From Promerops cafer (Eukaryota > Chordata > Aves > Passeriformes > Nectariniidae), in assembly GCA_013398275.1 (NCBI GenBank), contig VZSE01009546.1:635076-699075 (forward strand): 64,000 nt of DNA, given 5' to 3'. Both the position numbers and the translations under genes were made by a program. Under the pieces are notes generated by a model that did not search any database, was not told the origin of the DNA, and saw only the letters and a list, made by a program, of their open reading frames with translations. This document shows positions 51,401 to 64,000 of the stretch, piece after piece. Positions within the stretch are counted from its first letter, which is position 1. Every line of letters begins with the position of its first letter.

Positions 51401-54400
51401 GTTGAGGGTCACTTTAAGTTATCTTTTCATCTATCTTCTGCTTTATAATTGATCTTTTCGTTAATGTCTTCTCTTGTGCAAGAGTTAGAGAAGGAGGGGA
51501 AGAGAGAGCAGGATTTCTAAGCATTTTTCAATGCACATCAAGTAAAATTTCCTTGATATCATCAGACAGCTTAAGCATTAGAAAACCCTGTTCAAAAGGG
51601 AAAAAAATGAACACATTTACAAAATTCAGGATCACATCAATGGTAAATGTCTTGGAACTCATTTCTAAGTAAAAACATTTGGGGTTCTTGTGCCTGGAGG
51701 CTTCCTTAAGTCAAGACACATACAACGAGAAGTCTTGGATACCTGCCCAGGCAGACTGTGCCAAAGTCATCTCTGGCAGTTCTTACAGTGGAGATTATAG
51801 TTAAATGTGAACTGATTCACATTACTTTCTATTTTCCAGTTCTGACAGATGGAAACAGATACCAAAGAGGAGTCCAAATCTCTCCACATGTTGATCCATC
51901 TCACTCATCATGCTCTATATACTGCGTTCAAAGCAGAGAGCTATTGCGCAGACAACCTTTTGAGAAACCTTTCATGCTAGGAAGGAAATAAAATCAAGTA
52001 CACACAAGAAGATACTGGCAGGGCTCTGTTCCTAAACTAGTGAAAAAGACAAGATGTAGATCTACACCATCTGACTTCAGTACAACTTATTCAGACCAGG
52101 TTGAAGGAAAGTTAGGTCAATGCTGTGGGTCCTTTGGTCAGACACAGCCTTTGGTGTAGCCATATCTACCAGGGATCTGTGCTATTGTGAATAAGGCTCA
52201 GTTGCCTGAATATTGCTTCTGCATTTTTTACACAGGGACCATGGGGAAACAGATGCAGCCAGAGCTCCACTACTTCTAGGCACTACAAGACAAAGTAGGA
52301 TGAATGGGGCCTGAAATTCAGGACACTTTCCAATGTTACTTGTATTCATGACACTGCTTTTCGGCTGTTATATTTCATTCTGACCCTAAATGAAACATTG
52401 CTAAGGCTTGTCAGAATCTAAGGAGATAAAGCAGGAAAAGAAGCAGCAGCATGACAAAGCTCTTTTCTGGAGTAGTTCTGCTAATAAGCAGCAGAAAACC
52501 ACCAGGTCTCTGAAAACTGAGAAGCCAAAAATAACTCGTCTATAGAAAAAAAAGGGTGTGAAGACTAGAAATATTTTTGGTTTAATGTTGATTTCTTAAG
52601 AAGATAATACTTATGTTTATTATAAGCTGACTTCCCTCATTATTTGTTTTACCCCATGATTTTGTTTTCTGAGAAAGAGATAAACATCTCAAGAGATTCT
52701 GTGTTTGGTCAAGTTTCATTAAAACCTTTCACTAAGCATGGGGGAAAGATTCAAGGGAAAGTCTTGTTGAAGAAAAGGCAGAATCCTGAGCTCAGCCTTA
52801 TTTGTTCTTTGGACACCAGGCAGCCTGGGTGCAGACACAGGCTGGCAAACACTGCACCTGCAGTTTGGCACCAGCAAGGCATATGCTGCCCATTTGCACC
52901 TGGTGGCTTTCATCAGAGGGTTCAAGTGCAGGGTTTGGTGGGAAAGTATTAGAGACATCTCAAGGAATCATGATAGTTAACAGAGGACAAAAATCTGTGA
53001 AAGGGGGTTTCACTGCCTCTGCTATTGGAGGAACAACTTACTAAACTTACTAAACTGAATGCAAAAGCATACACTACTAAAAAACCTGCTGTGTAGGGGG
53101 AAAGGCTCTTTCCACTCTGAAAGAATCTAATTGCTTTCAAAAACTGGATGCAATAGATTAGAAAGGACAGTTTGAACTACTTAAAAGTTGTGTACACTTT
53201 TTAAAAACATGTTGCATAAATGCTATTATTTTTACTTTGGAACACAAAAAGAAAAGTAGAAATATATTTGAATATGAGGATGGTGCTATCCATGATATGA
53301 ATTTTAATAACACTCCCTTGAAACTCTCAGGAATTGCTTTGCCATCAGGGATGAGAAATTCAGAAATAAGGGAGTGGCTGACAAATATTTTGTTCACAAA
53401 CAATGCTGTCTAATAGTGGCAGTAGTAATCACGTTAAGTGTTTCAAATCCAGAGACTCAAGAGAACTGTGTAACACAAGAGAGCTTTTCAGCCTGTGAAT
53501 CAGGCAGAGGATGATGTGACCAAGAAAGATTATAATCAGTATATTAAAGACAGCAAAACCTGGCTGGAGAGATCTGGGTTGTTTAATCAACTGGCATCAA
53601 ATTTCCAAAACCAGCCTAAGTGGTAGGAATGGAGATAAGAGAGGATTTGCAGCTTGTGGAAGTTCTCTTCTAATTTGACTGAGCACCAGCTGTGTGAATA
53701 TAAACAGTTACATGGTAATATATTCATGGATAAGACTTCTGTGTTGCATAGATTGTGCTCAGAAAGGACAATTGAAATTGAATTTTTTAGAAATTAAAAC
53801 TGAAACTGAGAACCTCAGCTGAATAATTGTGGATTTTTATTTGATTGTTTGTTTTCACAGATTTTGGTTGGAGAATCAAAAGAATGAAAAAGAAATAGTT
53901 TCACATCAGGATGAAATTTATACTTGAGGAGGTTTAAAAGTCAGCTGGGATCTCACAGAAAAATTGGAAAATTATTTTTTAAATCTTTTTAGATGTTCCT
54001 TCTCATTCATTTGAAAATTTTAAATAATTAAGATGTTGTCTTGAAGTGGAAAAAAACCCCTCACATTCCATTAAAAATAGTAAAAAAAAGTATCTCAGAT
54101 ATTTTGCCTCCTTTCTTATTTTCTTAACTATAACTACTCAGTGTTTTGACTGTAAACCATGATCATTTCAATTTCTGCCAAACTGCATTTTTTAACAGTT
54201 AATCCACTTAGGGGAATCCAGACACTTGGGTGTATCATAACACAGAGTTGCCCTGTCAGATTAACCCATTACTCTTGGGTTATGATGATGTTACTAAAAT
54301 TTTGTCTATCCATAACCAGATGTCTTATGACTTATGTCTCTCCACAAGACTATTTGCAGTAGGAGATAAATGAAACACTAATGTTCCATGTGTGGCTAAT

Positions 54401-55503
54401 ACAAAAGTAAATAATGCAGCTAAGGGAACAGAAAGTTATGCAAATTTCATGCAATTAATGAATAATGCACTGTTCAAAGAAAGAAAAAAGTTGAAAATTT
54501 AAGCTATGGAAAATTCATACAGAAGAGTTGCAATCAAAGGAAGATAAAGATTTTTAAAATAATGCACAAGATATAAGGCCAGATATTTGATGCCGTTGTT
54601 AGTTATAACAGAAGGAAATGATCCTTTACTAATAGGCATTCATTGATTTAACAAGGCAATGCTGGAGGGGGAGCACAGTATACCCTCTCATAGAGCCATT
54701 GGCTGCACTAAAATATACCAAGTATAATTTTGCCATATCAAGTTAAGTGTAATTAAAAATAAAAAAATCCCAAAACAGCATGTAAAAATAAAAAAAAAAT
54801 AAGTTTTAGGGAAAGCTTTTTATACACTAAAATCTTTTTGAAGAATTCATCTAGAAAACTGTAATTTCTCCAGTAGAAGCAAAGTCATGCACTACACCAG
54901 TTGTGTGTGATGATAGCAGACTGATGTAAAGCCACTGATCTTACAGATTGGAACAGATAATTACTCAAAGATGTAAATGCCATACCTATCCCTTAAATCT
55001 GTAAGCATGGTAAAAAATTTTAAAATTGCCTTCTTATCATGGAACAGTATTTAAAACAGAGTGCAAAGTGGTTTTTATGGCAAGGTCATATATACATGCA
55101 ATTGAGTGAAAAACAACAAAAGCAAGATAGATAGTGACCTTTCTGGACTCTAAGAAAATACAGGACTGCTCATACATTTAAAATATGTTTGACAGCTGCT
55201 GTTTAGATCTTACTCTTAATTTTTATTTTGAAACTCTAAGAAACATGATTTTGAAAAGATGGAGTAATATAGTATTAGTAGTGAAAAGGGACAATGTACT
55301 AATTTTCATGGACTGACTGTATAATTGATCAATAAAGGCTTTAAGAGATCAAATTTAAACTGAACTTTGAAAAATTTTGAACCTAAACAATTTTTTTCTT
55401 TTTGCCTCATTGTAAGTGATGATGATTGCTTTTAACACTGATTTTTTATATTGTTCTTGCTCAGGACTTTAAAAATTGCTTCAAAATGCTGATTTAAAAT
55501 GAG
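45418..55503. other. AT-rich non-coding DNA with a possible conserved element
   Basis: Besides the candidate at 46270-46640, I see poly-T at about 49461-49476. Octamer- and homeodomain-like motifs cluster at 50440-50500 (TTATGCATATTCATTTAG) and 54400-54475 (ATTAATGAATAATGCAC). A pair of 9-bp inverted arms (GGGTGACTC / GAGTCACCC) lies near 48163 and 48234. Open frames reach 102 codons (52644-52952, plus) and resemble nothing I know. Confidence 0.5.
46270..46640. promoter_or_regulatory. Candidate conserved non-coding (enhancer-like) element
   Basis: Motif-dense, repeat-free stretch. It contains the palindromic homeodomain-type site CAATTAATTG at 46342-46351, immediately followed by the TCF/LEF-like ATCAAAAG at 46353-46360, and CCATTATTG a few bases on. 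A TATAAAAAG box at 46606-46614, flanked by G/C-richer sequence, could be a core promoter but is just as likely chance. No open frame of note overlaps. The call rests on motif density and sequence texture only. Confidence 0.28.
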
Positions 55504-55563
55504 CAAGCAGTGGAGATGAGGGTCAAGCAGTGGAGATGAGGGTCAAGCAGCGGAGATGAGGGT
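55504..55563. repeat. 20-bp minisatellite, 3 copies
   Basis: The unit CAAGCAGTGGAGATGAGGGT occurs three times head to tail. The third copy differs by one base (GCGG for GTGG), which creates a CpG. Confidence 0.97.
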
Positions 55564-55642
55564 CAACCAGCTTCAACTGACCCTCCAACTATCTTTAGAG
55601 GACCAAATACAAAGAGCAACTCTTAAACAGGTAAAGGTCAAC

Positions 55643-55674
55643 ACTGACAAACCTCAATACTGACAAACCTCAAT
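55643..55674. repeat. 16-bp tandem duplication
   Basis: ACTGACAAACCTCAAT is present twice head to tail without differences, about 80 bp after the 20-bp minisatellite. Confidence 0.97.
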
Positions 55675-55758
55675 CTTCAAGTTTCTCCCAAGTTGTTTCC
55701 AACTCACCATCTGCTGATCTTTGCCTTGATATTGCTTCATTTATACTGATAAAGCTTA

Positions 55759-56350
55759 TGATGGGTTTGGCTGGGGCAGAGTTAATTTTTCTTCACAGGA
55801 TCTAGTATGGGGTTAAGATTTGGATTTGTGGTGAACACAGGGCTGATAATCTAGAGGTGTTTTTGTTATTGCTGAGCAGAGATTACATAGAGCCAGGGCC
55901 TTTTCTGCTTTTTATACGGCCACACAGGCATAGAAGTTGGGGGTGCATGAAAAGCTGGGAGGAGACACAGCCAGGACAGATGACCTCAACTGACAAAAGT
56001 GATAGTGCAGACCATATGGCATCATGCTCAGGATATGAAGTGCAGGAGAAAAGGAGGAAGGTGGGGACATTTGCAGTGATGGCATTTGTCCTCCCCAGTC
56101 ACTATTACAGGTGATGGGGCTGTGCTCTCCTGGACATGGCTGAACATCTGCCTGCCCATTGGAAGGAGTGAATAAATTCCTTGTTTTGCTTTGGTTGTGT
56201 GCACAGCTTTTGCTTTCCCTATTGAACTTCCTTTATCTCAGCCTATGAGTTTTCTAGCTTTTGCCCTTCTGATTCTCTCCTCAATCCTGGTGGTGGGGGA
56301 GTGAGCAGGCAGCTGCATGGGGCTTGGTGTCCGGCTGGGGTTAAACCACA
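55759..56350 (+). mobile_element. Solo LTR of an avian ERVL-type endogenous retrovirus
   Basis: About 590 bp bounded by TG and CA. It starts TGATGGGTTTGGCTGGGGCA and ends near GGCTGGGGTTAAACCACA. I recognise this sequence from a widespread bird LTR family that I associate with ERVL-type elements; the match is from memory, not a search. Internal landmarks are TTATTGCTGAGCAGAGATTAC at 55868, GGGGTGCATGAAAAGCTGGGA at about 55941, GACATGGCTGAACATCTGCC at about 56133, a polyadenylation signal AATAAA at 56171-56176, and a G-rich GGTGGGGGAGTGAGC near the end. The expected TATA position (GGATATGAAG, about 56031) looks degraded. No polypurine tract precedes it, no convincing primer-binding site follows, and there are no gag/pol/env remnants, so it is a solo LTR from recombination. 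I see no clear target-site duplication, suggesting age. The 85- and 62-codon open frames inside are incidental. Confidence 0.87.
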
Positions 56351-57013
56351 ATGGTCTCTGTCAGTTACTGCATGCCATGTGTTGGGATATCAGATTCAAT
56401 CATGTGGAGCACTGCAATCGTGTTCAGGTTTCACAGAGCTGATAATCTCCTCTCTGTTGTTCATAGAACTACAGAATTTTTTATCATGACCAAATATTGA
56501 CGATATTTGTGGGTATCTGTTTGCTGGTACTTTGAAGTTAAATAATTAAAACTTATCTAGTACAATCTTCTATCTTCTGGATTCTGAGAATTTATTCACT
56601 GAATTGCCTTACATAAATTTGGCAAGTGGCTAAAAGGCTGCCCTTGACCTCGTTCTGCCATAATTACCTCCTAATATGTCTAAGAGCAATACCTGCTCTA
56701 AACACACTTTCTGAAGAAGACCTAATTATTTTGTCCTATATCAGGAAGAGGTCTAACTTGAGGAATTCCATGGCCAAAAAGCTGAGAAAATCCAAAAACC
56801 AATCAAAACACCTGACACTGTTATCAAGTGTGTGCTTTTTCAATAGCCGGTCCACTGCAGAAGCCCAGAAAGAAAAGCCCCACTGTTTCTCACAAGTGGA
56901 TTTAAGTTTCTCCATTGTACTGCAGGATGTTGATTTCTAGGCATTTATGCATTAGCTTAGTAGAGAGGAAGAAACACCCTGTTGATGAAGGATATAGTGA
57001 CAAACTGGCCTAA

Positions 57014-57414
57014 TCACAGGTTCATGCACATCTGAGACCAGATGTACACTTCACCTTCACAGCTATCTCCCAGTGTCTTGGTCACTACAACAAACAGCTC
57101 TGGCACTGACTTTTGGCAAAGAGGAACTAAATCAGCATCATTCACCTTGGAACAGCCGCAAGCTCCTTGACTCTCATGTGGCTTTTTTCCTCTGGAATTA
57201 AGGGAGCAGGTCCCCTGGCAGCAGGACACAGACTGTGGTCAATGACAGTATGCCATTCTTTCTCTGTGCCCTCAGCTGCAGTACAATTCATGCCATGAGC
57301 AGGGTGACCTTGCAAACTGTCCATTTGTTCATCATCCCACACTGCAGACATGACAGAGTGTTGTGATAGTTGTCCTACACAGGCTTCTTCAAACACAGTA
57401 TTTCCGAGGTTCAT
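57014..57414 (-). other. Overlapping minus-strand open frames, identity unknown
   Basis: Two minus-strand frames of 90 codons (57414-57142) and 71 codons (57229-57014) overlap in different phases. Together they give about 400 bp of mixed-composition, non-repetitive translation with several Cys and Trp. A single frameshift would join them, as in a decayed gene or retrocopy. I do not recognise either translation, see no splice-site or poly-A evidence, and cannot exclude chance in a G+C-richer segment. Confidence 0.15.
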
Positions 57415-59150
57415 GTTTAAGTTGATTTAACAACTCACTGCTGCTAAAGGGGGTAATTCATATTCCCCCTTCTCACCCTTGCTTCCAAATACAAGCTTCT
57501 GCATCATAGCTTATGCAAGTGACTTTATTTGTTAACCAATTTAATGCATTAAATTCCAGAAACCAAATTCAACAAAACATTCTAATGGGCAAAGTCAGCA
57601 CACAGATATGTAGAGTGAGCACAATGTAAAAGTTAGGTCCACACAGGCAGCAAGAGAATAGTAAAGAGAGAAAAGGATGAGGAGAAAAGACAAAGAGAAG
57701 GAATGGGCAGGAAAGGAGGAATGGTGGAGAAATATTTTGCCCACTGAAATGGCAGGAGGTAATTAGAAACACCTAGCTGCCCCTTACCTAGGTGTGCAGG
57801 TCATAACTGCAATATTCCCACTTTCAGGTGGGCATCAGATCCAGAGACTGGTTTAGAACTGCTGAACTAGACCAGTAATGAGGCAGATAGAAATCAGACA
57901 GAATCTCCATCTCCTGTGAAATCCGCTATCTTGGGGTGTCCTCATACTGGATCAGGATGAAAAATAACACTTTTTTTTTTTTTTTTTCATGCACCTGGCA
58001 TATACAAGGCCCTTCTCCTGCATATCATCAGGAATTTTAATTGCTAGGGCAGGTGTCTGTCATCCCTCTCCCACCCACATGGAGTAGGAGAACAGAGGTG
58101 GGATATGAATGGAACATCACTTCAAACCAAGTGAACTATGGGAAAAAACTATGCTAGGAATAATGTCAGGAAGCAAGGAAGAAGGCAGTGTGAGGCAGGT
58201 GAACCTGAAATCCCATATGAATGCTGGGAAAAGGCACAGTCTGCTGCCCATAACTCCCTAACATGGGCACACCTGCATTTCAGAGGAGTTTGGAAGCACA
58301 GTGTGGAGTGTAAAGTCACAGCAGGGGTTCAACAGTGGGGCCTTGTGGAACAGATCCAGTACTACCCATGGATAGCCTTTTGAGCCACAATAGTCTGGAA
58401 TCTATTGGCAAGGCTGGATATTCCTGCAAAACAATGCATGGGAGGGTCTTTAGAGTGTTCCTACAGAAAATATGTAGCTACTGAACCTGGCAGCACTGGG
58501 CACCACAGGGAAATACTGTGGCTGGTCCCATATCCTCTGTGGATACAGTGAAATGAGCCACACAGATCTTGCCTTTTCTTACCATAAATATTTGCAATTT
58601 TCCTGTTGTCCACTAAACAGTCAGTTTCATTGTACAAAAATTTGTAAAGAGTTGAACAACAAGCACACAAACACAATATGGTACTAGAACTGGGAGGCAT
58701 TACAGAGAAGGTGTCTTGAAATTGCAAAATCAGGTAAAAAAGGAGAAGTACATGGAGCATCTAAAGACTGTTGAAAAAGCCCATATCTCCAGAAATATGT
58801 GTAAACAAAGCATACAAGAATGTAGTCTCTTCAAGGAAACAAGTGAAATAATAAAGAAAAAAAACAATATGTGTGATCATTTGTAAAATGATCTGATCAT
58901 GCTGAGTTTTTGTTTCAGGTAACACAAAACCAGAATATTTACCAGACAATGCCACATTAAATCTCACCAATAGCTGTTTTACAGGAAACAGTAACAAGAA
59001 AATAAACTTTTGAAGACTATGTATGACTACTGAATTAAGTATGTAACTGTAAAGAGATTATTTCCATTAAATCCCTAATTTGAAACCAGACCTTAGAAGA
59101 CTTCAGAGTCAAAAACGAGAAGCTGACCACAAGGGGAATTCAATTTACAG

Positions 59151-59178
59151 CTGGAAGAGCAGAACTGGAAGAGCAGAA
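59151..59178. repeat. 14-bp tandem duplication
   Basis: CTGGAAGAGCAGAA occurs twice head to tail with no difference. Confidence 0.95.
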
Positions 59179-61429
59179 CAAACCAGCTAAGTAGGAAGAC
59201 CAGGTGACAATTTTGATGAAAGGATGGTGAAGGTAAAGAAAACATGGGGTTGGCCTTCAAGCTGCATACGGAGACAAAGTACAATGAATTTTCAAATAGC
59301 ATCAGAATGACAGCAAAACTACTAAAATACTCACAGCACATAAACACAAGTTTTGCAAATGGCCACCATTAATGGGCACAATAAATAATTTTTTTTCAAA
59401 ACCGTTCCAACACTTAGAAAATGTACCTATTGAGAAATAAAACTTATGTATTCTTCAGAAAGGACATGACACCACTAACATCCCCCACAGAAATTAGATT
59501 GTTCGGAATTAACAGGATTTGGGGAAAGAATATTTCATCTACTGTAAAAATTAAAGCAACAACATTAATGAAGAGGACTTCTTTATGGGAACCGTTCAAG
59601 AGAAACCATGTCCATTGACTGGAATACTATATTAAACAGAAATTAAACATATTAAAAAGAAATTAGACATCAGTGCACAAATGAATTTGAGAGCTGCAAA
59701 TGGTTTGGAGAGAAAGATCTAGTCTTAATAGGAGTATATATGAGCTATATAGAGAGGTAAAACAAAAATCCTGACAGATTAATTATTGAAATTATGTCAG
59801 AAGCAGGATATCTATATTGAAGTGAACACATAAGGGGCTGCAAGTTCCTGCAAAAGAATTGATATTGTAGAAGAACAATGAAACATGAAAATGGAAATGG
59901 CAAGAAAAAATGTACGAAAAGAAAACAAATGTGTAGAAGTGGCAAAGGAACATCCAAATCATAATAAGTATTCAAATGCCATAAAGAAAATTATAAGTGA
60001 AATAATACAGATACCGTAAATAGTGTGGGCATTTTAAGTTAAATAGATATAAGAAATAAATATATTATGACATATGAAATGAAAAAGTTGTCTGGTGACA
60101 TCCATATAAATATGTATATATTACTTTCTCAGGCTGGGAAGTGTATATACTATATGTTGAAATTATCCAGGAAGGGGCATTATTAGAAATTATGTCTGCA
60201 AACTCTGTAAATCAAATGAACAAAACTAACATTTACTAGACACTGTGCCACGTCAGGAGCAGACAGTGAACCACAATTTAATTACCTCAAGTTAAAAATG
60301 TTTTTATGGAAAACAGTACTACAATCATCAACCAAAATAAGAGAAAACACCCACATGAGTAATAAAATATTAATTTTTATGCAGTGAAAATTTCAGGAAT
60401 CATTGAACCCTAATCTAAAGCTATATAAAAACCCAAAAGTGTCTCATTAGTCTGCCTGAGCAATGCTAAGTCACATTTAATGCTGGGAGCTAACCAACTC
60501 TTGGAGAACCCAGCAACAGATTCTCTGAAGGGTCATCCCGAGTCAACATTCTTCACAGATATTGCACATGTTTAAGGTGTCCTCTAAGATAATACAGATC
60601 TCTTTCACCTGTACCAGTCAAGCAATAATACAGTAATATTTCCAAAGTCCACCTCCTGTGCCATCTATAAATGAATTTAGACTGTTAATCCAACTTTTGC
60701 CCTCTCTAGTTCATGAAACCTAGTCCTGGACAAGCATAGACATTTGTGTCCATAACAGCCAGCACTTAATTCAGAAAACAAAAGGTTTCTCCTTCACACA
60801 TGTTGCAAGAAAGACATGGGAGAAGTACCCACTGTTTATCATCCACCCTTCCATTCCTGACTAAATTTATAGAGGATTTAGGAATAAATATCTGCAAGGT
60901 CCCTCACATGATGCAGGGACTACATATATAAAGTACCATATATTCGAGACTACACAGGCTTAGGTCATCTCGCTCTGCAGAAGCAGCTTTAATATTTTGT
61001 TAGAGGATTGCTGCTTTTCAGTGCATAAGAGCAAGACATCCACTCTCATCATCTGGAGTGGTCAGCTTCACCAGCAGGAGACAGTGGGGGCTTTCCTCAC
61101 AGAGGCGCTGGAGGAAAGCCGAATGAATTAAAAGGATTTACATCCCTTCTGGCAGGACATACCCGAAAGAGTTATGGGAAAACACTCTTCCATGTCTCAG
61201 TCCCTCATTTATCAATCCCATATTTTTTCTCTGTATCTTTTTGGTATCTCCTTGCAGCAGCAAGAAATGTTCAGACAACACAGGTCGCAGAGGAGATAGT
61301 ATTTTCATGATGCAGACTTTGCCTTCCCCTTCGATGCCTAGGATGGCCTAGTGTTTGAAAAACGTGAGTTCATGAATGAAATAAAGGAAATACAGATAAT
61401 GTTGTCAGTTAGGGAAAAATCACTTTGAG

Positions 61430-61494
61430 AATCATGGAATCCATTGAATAGTTTGGGTAGTAAGGTACATTTGAAGGTCATCTCACACAGTTTC
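61430..61494 (-). mobile_element. Short CR1 3'-end relic, antisense
   Basis: AATCATGGAATCCATTGAAT followed by AGTTTGGGTAGTAAGGTACA and GAAGGTCATCTCACACAG reads as the reverse complement of a CR1 terminus: tail repeat, then the 'aaggtcccttccaaccc' region in antisense. Only about 65 bp is recognisable, with several changes, so it is an old relic or a very short truncated insertion. Confidence 0.55.
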
Positions 61495-64000
61495 CTTTGG
61501 CTGATTATACATAATTTACTTTTTCTCAATTCAGTCTGCAACTTTTTCCATGAAGAGTTTCATCATAGCTCTACTGGTAATTTTTAAAATAACATTATGT
61601 ACCAGTACGTAACATTTTTTTAGTCAATCAAATGACATCCATAAGAAGTACAGACCAGCATAAGTGCCACCATCATTCATCCTTGATGCATTTCCTTTAA
61701 ATTGTATTGGAAATGACAAGTACCATGGCACAGATATCTTTCTAAAGCAAGTTGAAACAAATAAAAATCCAGCCAAAAGAAAATGTTACACACCATGTGT
61801 CACAGAAGGAACAAACCAGACAGGATATATGTTCATCATATGCTAGAAAGTTCTCAGTATGAAAACAGCAGTTGAAAAGAATCACACACTTGAAAGCCAC
61901 ATCAAACTGCAAAATACTTCTGATTTTATGTAAATAAAATACCTTCTGCCTTCCTCCAATCTACTTGTCCTATAGAAGTAATGATGCAAATAATTAATTG
62001 TATTGCAATGCAGTAAAGAGCCAGGCTGTCCTAAAGCAGTAGGTATTTGTTTTCTCTGAACTTCTCTCAAGACAACGAAAAGATATAAGAATAGAAGATT
62101 ATATTTCTTTCTCTTTGTACATAAAAAATTGATTTTATTTCTATATGACTTAATACATTTGCGTAGTAAAAAGTTTATGTGCCTTTTTATTACTTAATGT
62201 TTTAGTTTCCAGATTATTTGGTTGGTGGTTGACTAGCACAATTATATACAAAGCTACTAAATCAGCTGCTTAGTAAGGTTTAGGAAGTTTATTAGTCTAC
62301 TCAGTATTAAAACATTTCCCTAAATATAAAGGTACAATGAGTTCCAACATTTAAGCAACAAGTAGAGTAGACAAGCAAGGTAGTTGCTCTCTAATCCACT
62401 GAAATGCATATATCATTGTTAGGTGAAAAGTATGGAAAAGAAAAACTAGTAAGTAAGCATTTTGCATTCAGGAGCAAATACTTAACAGTGGTAAATGAAG
62501 TTATCTGTACTGGATGAAAATTAACAGCCAGCATAGAAAATTGTATTAAGAACTCCCTGATGTATATAATTGTGTAATGTTCCCTTTCTTCTTTTTCTCT
62601 GACACAGAGAAGTAGCTAACCATGTCTTAGCCTTGGCATATATTATTTATATTAATGTAATAAAAATGGCTATAATGCTTTGCTCTCTCTTTTTCATGTA
62701 TTCCCTAGAATGAACCACTGGTGGGCAGCAGCCAAGTGCAGTGTGGATGAGAGGAATTGCAAGATATAAATGAAACTTTACCCATCAGTGCAAAAAGTTA
62801 TGTAAACCAGAGAGCTCACACTGGAGGGTAAGGATGTTTTTATTATCACATGTTCTGCTTCAAAAATTCATCATACTGCTTTCCAAAATTTAGGCTCGCC
62901 ACTGAAGTAATTCAGAAATCAATATCACAAACATCAGAAAAAGACACCGAAACAATAGAATTCAGAGTAAAATTGGAGTGATTTCAGTCACTTCAGACAG
63001 CACAGTTCTTCCATTTTTAAAGGTATTTTCACAAAAAATGTAGGTGTCATACACCAGCAACAAATCATTGCAATGGTCATCCGAGATTTTTGCCACATCT
63101 TAAAAATGTAGAAGCACAGGAGAAATCAGAAAAGAAAAAAAATGTAAAAGTTGTATGAATTCAAGGAAAAATGGCAAGACACAAAATGTGCTGGCATACC
63201 AGTCATTGCTCTCAAATAAAGATGGGGAGAATTGATGATGAATGACATCAGGGACCTATTTGTCCTGCATACTTAAATTTAAATCTGGAATCCTGAGAGC
63301 TTTTACTTGCTCAGCTGAAAGGTGTCCTGTATTTGAAAGGGTCTGCTTGGCACCACAGCAATGTCCAAAGCCAACAGCAGCAATTGCATTTTCTAACTCA
63401 TACTATAAATTGCTAATGCCAATTCCTTTTAGTGTGTACTTACTGTTATTATTGTTGATACTGATTTGAATAAAATTGTGCTTGGAGGGAAAGAAGCTTT
63501 CCTCCTCTCATTTTCTTGCTTTCTTGTTCTTCACTTTTGTCACTGATGTTGATGTTCAGATGCTATTTTTGGTAACTTCTCCTACAAGAGCCTATTTTAT
63601 GAAAAATCAAAGACCTTCCTGAGCCACATAAAGCATAAAGGGTGTAAGAGACATGGCATATACCATAGGACTATCTGTTAAACCTAAGATGCTCTTGATG
63701 TTAATATGCTGATTCTATGTTTTCTTTAAAAGCATAAATCTCCTCTACAGTATATCAATATCACTAGCACAGGTCAATACCTTTAAGTAAAAATCTGTTA
63801 TAACTGTTTGATAATTTTATGGGTGGACCTTGTTTCTGAAGTGTTTATGATCACTATTCTTCACTATTTATGATCATCCAAGATTTCTGCTCCTGAACTG
63901 AAATCCCTCACAAACTTAGTAAAAGATGCAATAATCCCTTGCACAAATTCTTCTTAATAATATGCTATCGATTAATTTGACCTATTATCTTCCAGTATTA
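61495..64000. other. AT-rich non-coding DNA, no gene seen
   Basis: Open frames are 60-75 codons, scattered and unrecognisable. No transposon or tandem repeat of note was seen. Sequence continues to the window edge without a change of character. Confidence 0.55.

Larger units (their letters stand above)
56351..61429. other. Non-coding DNA, some less AT-rich; no gene recognised
   Basis: 56600-58450 is richer in G+C than most of the window and holds several open frames of 80-104 codons on both strands. None has a domain I recognise. A poly-T run lies at about 57971-57987. 59000-60450 is again A-rich. No CR1 or LTR signature was recognised. Confidence 0.5.

Noticed and set aside
55759..56350. 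A complete endogenous retrovirus
   Set aside because: Only one LTR is seen, with no gag, pro, pol or env remnants, no polypurine tract before it and no convincing primer-binding site after it.
1..64000. tRNA genes, CRISPR arrays, bacterial-type operons
   Set aside because: I saw no tRNA B-box (GGTTCGAATCC-like) in a foldable context and no spaced direct-repeat array. Composition and repeats are those of a bird nuclear genome.

Overview
This window looks like vertebrate, almost certainly avian, nuclear DNA. It is AT-rich and mostly non-coding. It carries 3' ends of CR1 LINEs (the dominant bird/reptile retroposon), an LTR of an ERVL-type family that I recognise from bird genomes, and long tetranucleotide and polypyrimidine tracts. 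No open frame exceeds about 104 codons outside simple repeats, and none resembles a protein I know. I see no convincing exon, tRNA gene, rRNA gene or CRISPR array. I read it as gene-desert or intronic sequence. The species cannot be fixed from what I see.

Layout. 1-3430: unique AT-rich DNA with a 30-bp near-palindrome at the left edge. 3431-3815: an old SINE with a 5S-rRNA-like head. 4856-5089: a 117-bp block repeated on either side of a single N. 7260-7329: a short CATC array. 14220-14480: a locally CpG-richer patch. 14920-15330: a CR1 3' end. 15331-29008: unique AT-rich DNA. 29009-33410: a 2.1-kb block present twice in direct orientation around a 113-base N gap, each copy holding the same CR1 fragment. 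34781-34954: a pure polypyrimidine tract. 37600-37826: another CR1 end. 40080-40450 and 46270-46640: two stretches whose motif content suggests conserved regulatory elements. 44796-45417: an uninterrupted CATC array of about 155 units. 55504-56350: a small minisatellite followed by an ERVL-type solo LTR. 61430-61494: a short CR1 relic on the minus strand. The rest is unremarkable.

The clearest result concerns assembly. All three runs of N (4973, 31130-31242, 31661) are flanked by near-identical sequence on both sides. This is the pattern expected when two alleles, or the two overlapping edges of an unclosed gap, are placed end to end. The 2.1-kb duplication should be treated as a probable false duplication. 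The biological points most worth checking are the 622-bp perfect tetranucleotide array, the 5S-headed SINE and the two candidate conserved elements. I did not find a new gene system.
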